Positions 13,656 through 17,661 of a DNA stretch of 19,280 bases are shown here, piece after piece. The stretch's first letter is position 1; each line of letters begins with the position of its first letter. The translations under genes were made by a program, and so were the position numbers. The notes under the pieces are model-generated. The model made no database searches and was not told the origin of the DNA. It saw nothing but the letters and a program-made list of their open reading frames with translations. Source of the DNA: CAYMTT01 sp964393465. GTDB lineage: Bacteria; Patescibacteriota; Minisyncoccia; Minisyncoccales; MHMH01. The stretch lies in contig CAYMTT010000014.1 in NCBI GenBank assembly GCA_964393465.1, positions 1-19,280 on the forward strand, written 5' to 3'.

Positions 13656-15686
13656 ATGAGAAGAAAGGAAGCTGAAAAAAGAATAGAAAAGCTAAAACAG
13701 GTGATTAACCATCACCGTTATTTATATCACGTCAAAGACAAACAGGAGATTTCCTCCGAAGCTTTGGATTCCTTAAAGCACGAGCTTTACAATCTGGAGC
13801 AGGAATATTCAGATTTGATAACTCCGGATTCTCCCACCCAGAGGGTGGCTGGCCGCCCCTTGGAAGGGTTCAAGAAGGTGGAGCATCAAGTTCCCATGCT
13901 GAGCATAGAGGACGTATTTTCAGAAAAAGAGCTCAAGGATTGGCAAAATTATCTGGAAAGGCTGGTTCCCGGAGAAAAGCTGGAGTATTTCTGCGAAATG
14001 AAAATAGACGGGTTCGCCGTAACCTTGATTTACAGAAACGGAGTTTTGGAAACGGGCGCCACCCGGGGGTCCGGCCAGGTAGGGGAGGATGTCACCCAGA
14101 ACTTGAAAACAATAGAAAGCATTCCCTTGAGGCTGGAAGCCAAGGGAAAATTCCCCGGAAAAGATATTGAAAAAAGAGCCGGAGATCTGATTGAAAAAGG
14201 CAGGATTGAAATCAGGGGAGAAGTGTATATGAGTAAAGATGATTTCGAGAGATTGAACGCCAAACTCCAAAAAGAAGGAAAGAAAACCTACGCCAATCCG
14301 AGGAATCTGGCCGCAGGCTCCATCAGGCAGCTCGATCCCAAGCTGGCAGCTTCCCGCCCCCTGGCTTTTCTGGCTTACGATTTGGTTACCGATTTCGGGC
14401 AGAAAAAGCATTCCCAGGAGCACGAAATCATTAAAGCTTTGGGGTTTAAGGCGGACGAGGGCAAAAAATGCAAGGACGCTTCGGAAATAACGGATTTCTG
14501 GAGGGAAGTGGCCAAAAAAAGGGAAACCCTTCCCTTCCAGATAGACGGAGTGGTAGTAAGCGTGGACGATAACGATGTTTTTTCGAAATTGGGCAGGGCA
14601 GGCAAAAGCCCCAGGGGAATAAGGGCTTTTAAGTTTTCTCCCAAACAGGCGACCACCGTGGTGGAGGATATAAAGCTGCAAGTGGGAAGGACGGGAGCCG
14701 TTACCCCTATTGCCGAGTTGAGGCCCGTGCAGGTGGCAGGGGTTACCGTTTCCCGGGCCACCCTGCACAACCAAGACGAGATAAAAAGACTGGGAGTGAA
14801 AACAGGGGATACAGTCATTGTCGAGAGGGCGGGAGACGTGATTCCGTCAGTTTCCAAGGTTTTAAAAGATTTAAGGACGGGCAAGGAAAAAGAATTCAAG
14901 TTTCCTTCCAAGTGCCCTCACTGTAGCACGCAATTGGTAAAGCCGGAGGGGGAGGCCGTCTGGAGGTGTCCCAATCCCGATTGTCCGGCCAGAAAAAGGG
15001 AGCAGTTCTACCATTTCGCTTCAAAAAAAGCCTTCGATATAGAAGGATTGGGTCCCAAAATAATAGACCAGCTGGTTAAAGAGAATCTGATTTCCACTCC
15101 TCCCGATCTTTTTAGGTTAAAGAAAGGGGATTTAATGCCCTTGGAAAGGTTTGCCGAAAAATCGGCGGACAATCTGATTAAAGCCATTCAAGACAGAAAA
15201 AAGATTCCTTTGGACAGGTTTATATATTCTTTCGGTATCCGCCATGTGGGCGAGGAAACCGCCGTTGACTTGGCCCAGTATTTCGGCAGCCTTAAAAACC
15301 TTAGGCAAGCTTCCAAAAAAGAACTTGAATCGGTACCGGATATAGGAGAGGTGGTATCCGAAAGCGTATACAAATGGTTTTCTTACGCCAAAAACAGAAA
15401 ATTGATGGACGATTTTATTAAAGCTGGCCTAAAAGTTCTTCCATTTCCCAAAAAAGGAAGCAAATTTAAGGGAAAAACATTTGTTTTGACAGGCAATTTG
15501 GAAAGCATGACCAGAGGCGAAGCTCAAAAGAAAATAAGGATGCTGGGGGGAGATCCTTCGGGCTCTGTATCTAAGAATACTGATTTTCTGGTGGTTGGCA
15601 AAGATCCCGGTTCCAAATTGGACCAAGCGGAAAAACTGGGAATAAAGACTATAGGAGAAAAAGAGTTCCTGGAGATGATAAAATAA
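13656..15686 (+). CDS. ligA: NAD-dependent DNA ligase LigA
   Basis: A 676-residue enzyme that seals DNA nicks with NAD+ during replication and repair. Domains in order: Ia (about 1-65, with HHRYLYH and TPDSPTQRV), adenylation domain with catalytic K116 in CEMKIDG, OB fold (about 310-395), zinc finger C420/C423/C438/C443, helix-hairpin-helix region (about 450-590) and a C-terminal BRCT domain (about 600-676, GKTFVLTGNLESMTR). Full length, no lesions. It begins two bases after the PilX-like stop without a Shine-Dalgarno, so this housekeeping gene seems to depend on the minor-pilin operon for transcription unless an internal promoter exists. It is followed by a strong terminator. Confidence 0.97.
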   Translation: MRRKEAEKRIEKLKQVINHHRYLYHVKDKQEISSEALDSLKHELYNLEQEYSDLITPDSPTQRVAGRPLEGFKKVEHQVPMLSIEDVFSEKELKDWQNYLERLVPGEKLEYFCEMKIDGFAVTLIYRNGVLETGATRGSGQVGEDVTQNLKTIESIPLRLEAKGKFPGKDIEKRAGDLIEKGRIEIRGEVYMSKDDFERLNAKLQKEGKKTYANPRNLAAGSIRQLDPKLAASRPLAFLAYDLVTDFGQKKHSQEHEIIKALGFKADEGKKCKDASEITDFWREVAKKRETLPFQIDGVVVSVDDNDVFSKLGRAGKSPRGIRAFKFSPKQATTVVEDIKLQVGRTGAVTPIAELRPVQVAGVTVSRATLHNQDEIKRLGVKTGDTVIVERAGDVIPSVSKVLKDLRTGKEKEFKFPSKCPHCSTQLVKPEGEAVWRCPNPDCPARKREQFYHFASKKAFDIEGLGPKIIDQLVKENLISTPPDLFRLKKGDLMPLERFAEKSADNLIKAIQDRKKIPLDRFIYSFGIRHVGEETAVDLAQYFGSLKNLRQASKKELESVPDIGEVVSESVYKWFSYAKNRKLMDDFIKAGLKVLPFPKKGSKFKGKTFVLTGNLESMTRGEAQKKIRMLGGDPSGSVSKNTDFLVVGKDPGSKLDQAEKLGIKTIGEKEFLEMIK

Positions 15687-15701
15687 GCTTGATTCAAGGG
15701 G

Positions 15702-15726
15702 CCGGGTTGAAAAACCCGGTTTTTTT
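15702..15726 (+). terminator. Intrinsic terminator after ligA
   Basis: CCGGGTT (15702-15708) and AACCCGG (15713-15719) form a perfect stem with a GAAA tetraloop, followed by seven T. Confidence 0.92.
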
Positions 15727-15748
15727 ATATAGACAAGCTTGGGAGGCG

Positions 15749-15757
15749 TGTTAAAAT
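15749..15757 (+). promoter_or_regulatory. Extended -10 promoter of rodA
   Basis: TGT followed by TAAAAT (15752-15757); the GTG start codon begins six bases later at 15764, predicting a leaderless message. A GGGAGG at 15741-15746 is too far upstream to act as a Shine-Dalgarno and lies before the -10. Confidence 0.6.
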
Positions 15758-15763
15758 TAAAGC

Positions 15764-16873
15764 GTGAATGCGAACCATTATTTGAAAAAATTTGATTGGG
15801 TTCTGGTATCCTCAGCTTTGCTTCTGGCTTTTATCGGTTTGGTTTCCTTGTACAGTTCTTCCGATGGGGATTTTTTGAATTTAAAAAAGCAGGTTGTTTT
15901 CCTTGGGATAGGGGTTTTTTTGATGTTTTTTCTTTCTTCTTTCGACTACAGGATAATAAGAGAAGATTCTTATTTGGTGATCGTTCTTTATTTTTTATGT
16001 TGTCTGCTTTTGGGAGGGCTTTACTTTTTTGCCCCGGAAATAAGAGGGGTGAGGGGATGGTATAAAATAGGGCCGGTTTCCCTTGATCCTATAGAATTCA
16101 CCAAGGTTATTTTGATAATATTGCTGGCCAAGTATTTTTCCATGAGGCATATGGAAATGTACCGTTTCAGGCATATTTTCCTTTCTGGACTTTATGTTCT
16201 GCTGCCCGCCGTCCTGATATTCTTCCAGCCAGATCTGGGATCGGTCATAATTCTGTTAACTCTATGGGTGGTTATTCTCCTTATTTCCGGAATAAAGATA
16301 AAGCCACTTTTGGGACTGTTTTTATTGGGGATTTTAGTTGTATCTCTGGGATGGTCTTTTATGATTCAGGATTATCAGAAAGAAAGATTGGTTGATTTCT
16401 TTTTTCCGCAAGCTGATCCTCTGGGTGGAAGCTGGAGCCAGACCCAAGCCAAGATAGCCATAGGCTCCGGAGGGATTTTCGGCAAGGGTTTTGGGCAGGG
16501 GACTCAGACCCAATATGGCTTTTTACCAGAGCCTCATACCGATTTTATCTTTTCCGCTATTGCCGAAGAATTCGGCTTGGTGGGGGTTTTTGTTCTTTTT
16601 GCCCTTTATTTCGTTTTGATAACCAGGATTATTAGGATTGCCATGCTTTCTTTTTCCAATTTCGAGCGTTTATTCGCTTCCGGCGTCGCAGCTTTAATTA
16701 TTTGTCAGCTTTTCATTAACGTGGGCATGAATTTGAGCATTATACCAGTAATTGGCATATCCTTGCCATTGGTAAGCTATGGAGGAAGCAGTTTAATTGC
16801 ATTTTTTCTGATACTGGGAATACTTTTAAGTGTTCAAAAGAATACCCAAAAGGTATCCGATAAAGAATATTAA
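15764..16873 (+). CDS. rodA: SEDS peptidoglycan glycosyltransferase RodA
   Basis: A 369-residue polytopic (about ten helices) enzyme that polymerises lipid II into glycan strands for cell elongation, normally with a class B PBP. RodA rather than FtsW is indicated by IPVIGISLPLVSYGGSS (327-343) and FGQGTQTQYGFLPEPHTDFIF; the catalytic aspartate is D260 in HTDF. The usual QPSE motif reads DPIE (108-111). The start is GTG 15764, giving MNANHYLKKFDW before the first helix. No PBP2, mreB or mreC lies next to it in the window. The gene is followed by an HTH-TM protein, a design superficially like RodZ. Confidence 0.92.
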   Translation: MNANHYLKKFDWVLVSSALLLAFIGLVSLYSSSDGDFLNLKKQVVFLGIGVFLMFFLSSFDYRIIREDSYLVIVLYFLCCLLLGGLYFFAPEIRGVRGWYKIGPVSLDPIEFTKVILIILLAKYFSMRHMEMYRFRHIFLSGLYVLLPAVLIFFQPDLGSVIILLTLWVVILLISGIKIKPLLGLFLLGILVVSLGWSFMIQDYQKERLVDFFFPQADPLGGSWSQTQAKIAIGSGGIFGKGFGQGTQTQYGFLPEPHTDFIFSAIAEEFGLVGVFVLFALYFVLITRIIRIAMLSFSNFERLFASGVAALIICQLFINVGMNLSIIPVIGISLPLVSYGGSSLIAFFLILGILLSVQKNTQKVSDKEY

Positions 16874-16899
16874 TTAAATTCGGATACTTGACAGTATCC
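16852..16899. repeat. Overlapping inverted repeats between rodA and the first HTH gene
   Basis: GTATCCGA (16853-16860) pairs with TCGGATAC (16880-16887), an 8-base inverted repeat across the rodA stop. The right arm also forms a second inverted repeat, GGATAC (16882-16887) with GTATCC (16894-16899), whose loop is exactly TTGACA, the -35 element. The two hairpins are mutually exclusive. No T-run follows, so a terminator is unlikely and an operator is more plausible. Confidence 0.6.
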
Positions 16900-16921
16900 T
16901 TTGAATAAGAGAAAATACAAT
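16888..16921 (+). promoter_or_regulatory. Promoter of the first HTH-TM gene
   Basis: TTGACA (16888-16893) is followed by GAAAAT (16911-16916, spacer 17) merging into TACAAT (16916-16921, spacer 22). Which serves as the -10 is unclear. Either would start transcription zero to seven bases before ATG 16930, so the message is nearly or fully leaderless. The same arrangement recurs at 17384-17418. Confidence 0.55.
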
Positions 16922-16929
16922 AAAGCAAT

Positions 16930-17319
16930 ATGGAGAAATCAATAAATTACATATCTCTAAAGGAAGCTGCCAAATTCTGCGACTATTCTCAGGATTATTT
17001 GAAATTGAGAGCCAGGCAAGGAAAATTAAGGGCTTTAAAGATCGGCAGGAACTGGGTTACCACTAGGGAGTGGCTGCAAGACTACGTCAACAACGTGGGG
17101 GAGGTGCCCGAGCCCTTTCGAAAGGCCAGAAAAAAAGTAGTTTTCGGAAGAAATATCACAAAAAATAAATCCAATTTTAAATCCGTCTTGGTTACGGGTT
17201 TCTTGGTTGTTATCCTGGGTACTTTTTTGTTGATTTGCGCCGGCAAAAGTCTGGCTGAAAAAACCGGCAGTTTAAGAGAAATGATTCCCGCAAAAACAAT
17301 ACAATTGGAAATGGACTAG
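16930..17319 (+). CDS. Membrane-anchored excisionase-type HTH protein, short paralogue
   Basis: A 129-residue protein. Residues 6-55 form a MerR/excisionase-like winged HTH: YISLKEAAKFCDYSQDYLKLRARQGKLRALKIGRNWVTT, with the second helix, the basic recognition segment and the wing GRNWVTT. A basic linker (64-82) leads to one membrane helix at about 84-104 and a 25-residue tail. The layout predicts DNA binding in the cytoplasm and a small part outside. No family function is known to me. It is a paralogue of the next gene over the HTH, and their promoters are alike. No Shine-Dalgarno precedes ATG 16930. Candidates for its role: membrane-tethered regulator, antagonist of the larger paralogue (same DNA-binding part, no sensor part), or a RodZ-like cell-shape factor given rodA upstream. 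Confidence 0.75.
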   Translation: MEKSINYISLKEAAKFCDYSQDYLKLRARQGKLRALKIGRNWVTTREWLQDYVNNVGEVPEPFRKARKKVVFGRNITKNKSNFKSVLVTGFLVVILGTFLLICAGKSLAEKTGSLREMIPAKTIQLEMD

Positions 17320-17338
17320 CCGAATCTTTTTTGATCGG

Positions 17339-17369
17339 AAAAACGGCCTTTTGGGCCGTTTTTATTTTT
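17339..17369 (+). terminator. Intrinsic terminator after the first HTH-TM gene
   Basis: A ten-pair stem AAAAACGGCC (17339-17348) with GGCCGTTTTT (17354-17363), loop TTTTG, then TATTTTT-type tail. The A-rich left arm would let it work in both directions. Confidence 0.88.
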
Positions 17370-17374
17370 CCACA
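17366..17374 (+). promoter_or_regulatory. DnaA-box-like nonamer upstream of the second HTH-TM gene
   Basis: TTTTCCACA overlaps the end of the terminator tail and lies nine bases before TTGACA (17384-17389). Third identical copy in the window. Confidence 0.3.
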
Positions 17375-17383
17375 GTTTTACTA

Positions 17384-17418
17384 TTGACACATGCCTTTGT
17401 TTTAAGGGAAAATACAAT
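17384..17418 (+). promoter_or_regulatory. Promoter of the second HTH-TM gene
   Basis: TTGACA (17384-17389) followed by GAAAAT (17408-17413, spacer 18) merging into TACAAT (17413-17418, spacer 23). It shares TTGACA, CCTTTG in the spacer and AAAATACAAT with the promoter at 16888-16921. Unlike that one, it lies about 240 bases from the start codon. Confidence 0.55.
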
Positions 17419-17499
17419 AATCTTCCCATATCGGTTAGCAAATATTTAAGGGATCGGATTTAAAAACCGTATCGGATCAGCAAATTTTAAAGAAAATAA

Positions 17500-17566
17500 A
17501 GAAGGCTCCGCGCAAAAAATCCAGCCTAAGGTCGTATTAATAGGGGATTTTTGTTTAGAGCCTTCT
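17500..17566 (+). ncRNA. Candidate structured RNA element (leader stem-loop or sRNA)
   Basis: AGAAGGCTC (17500-17508) pairs perfectly with GAGCCTTCT (17558-17566). Above an asymmetric internal loop, AAAAATCC (17515-17522) pairs with GGATTTTT (17545-17552), enclosing a 22-base apical loop with CCTAAGG. The two-stem layout with conserved-looking loops resembles a cis-regulatory RNA. The 3' side is followed by GTTTATATTTT, a poor U-tract, so terminator activity is uncertain. Confidence 0.5.
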
Positions 17567-17617
17567 GTTTATATTTTATACAAAACAAGCTTAAATGTCA
17601 AGTCTTAAAATATCATC

Positions 17618-17654
17618 TTTTTAAAATATATATATTTTAAAAAAGACGCGCGTC
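17618..17654. repeat. Two adjacent palindromes before the start codon
   Basis: A 26-base perfect AT-only palindrome centred between 17630 and 17631 (arms 17618-17630 and 17631-17643) is followed one base later by the GC-rich perfect palindrome GACGCGCGTC (17645-17654). The start codon is at 17662. They could be operators or, in RNA, hairpins that hide the initiation region. Confidence 0.6.
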
Positions 17655-17661
17655 AGCTCTC

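Larger units (their letters stand above)
17419..17661 (+). promoter_or_regulatory. Long structured 5' leader of the second HTH-TM gene
   Basis: About 240 non-coding bases holding, in order: three ATCGG(A/T)T motifs (17430, 17453, 17471) within an imperfect direct repeat; a stem-loop with a perfect nine-pair base (17500-17566); an AT-rich stretch with a 26-base palindrome (17618-17643); and the palindrome GACGCGCGTC (17645-17654) seven bases before the start codon. No Shine-Dalgarno precedes ATG 17662. No known riboswitch class is recognised. The first part could also be a separate small RNA. Confidence 0.5.

Noticed and set aside
13920..14774. 284-codon minus-strand ORF inside ligA
   Set aside because: The plus strand encodes an intact LigA with catalytic lysine and domains; the minus ORF has no recognisable motif and is a codon-bias shadow.
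17500..17575. Known riboswitch, 6S RNA or tmRNA in the leader
   Set aside because: The stem-loop lacks the consensus features of the classes I can recall (preQ1, fluoride, purine, ZTP, c-di-GMP) and is too short for tmRNA; left as an unknown element.
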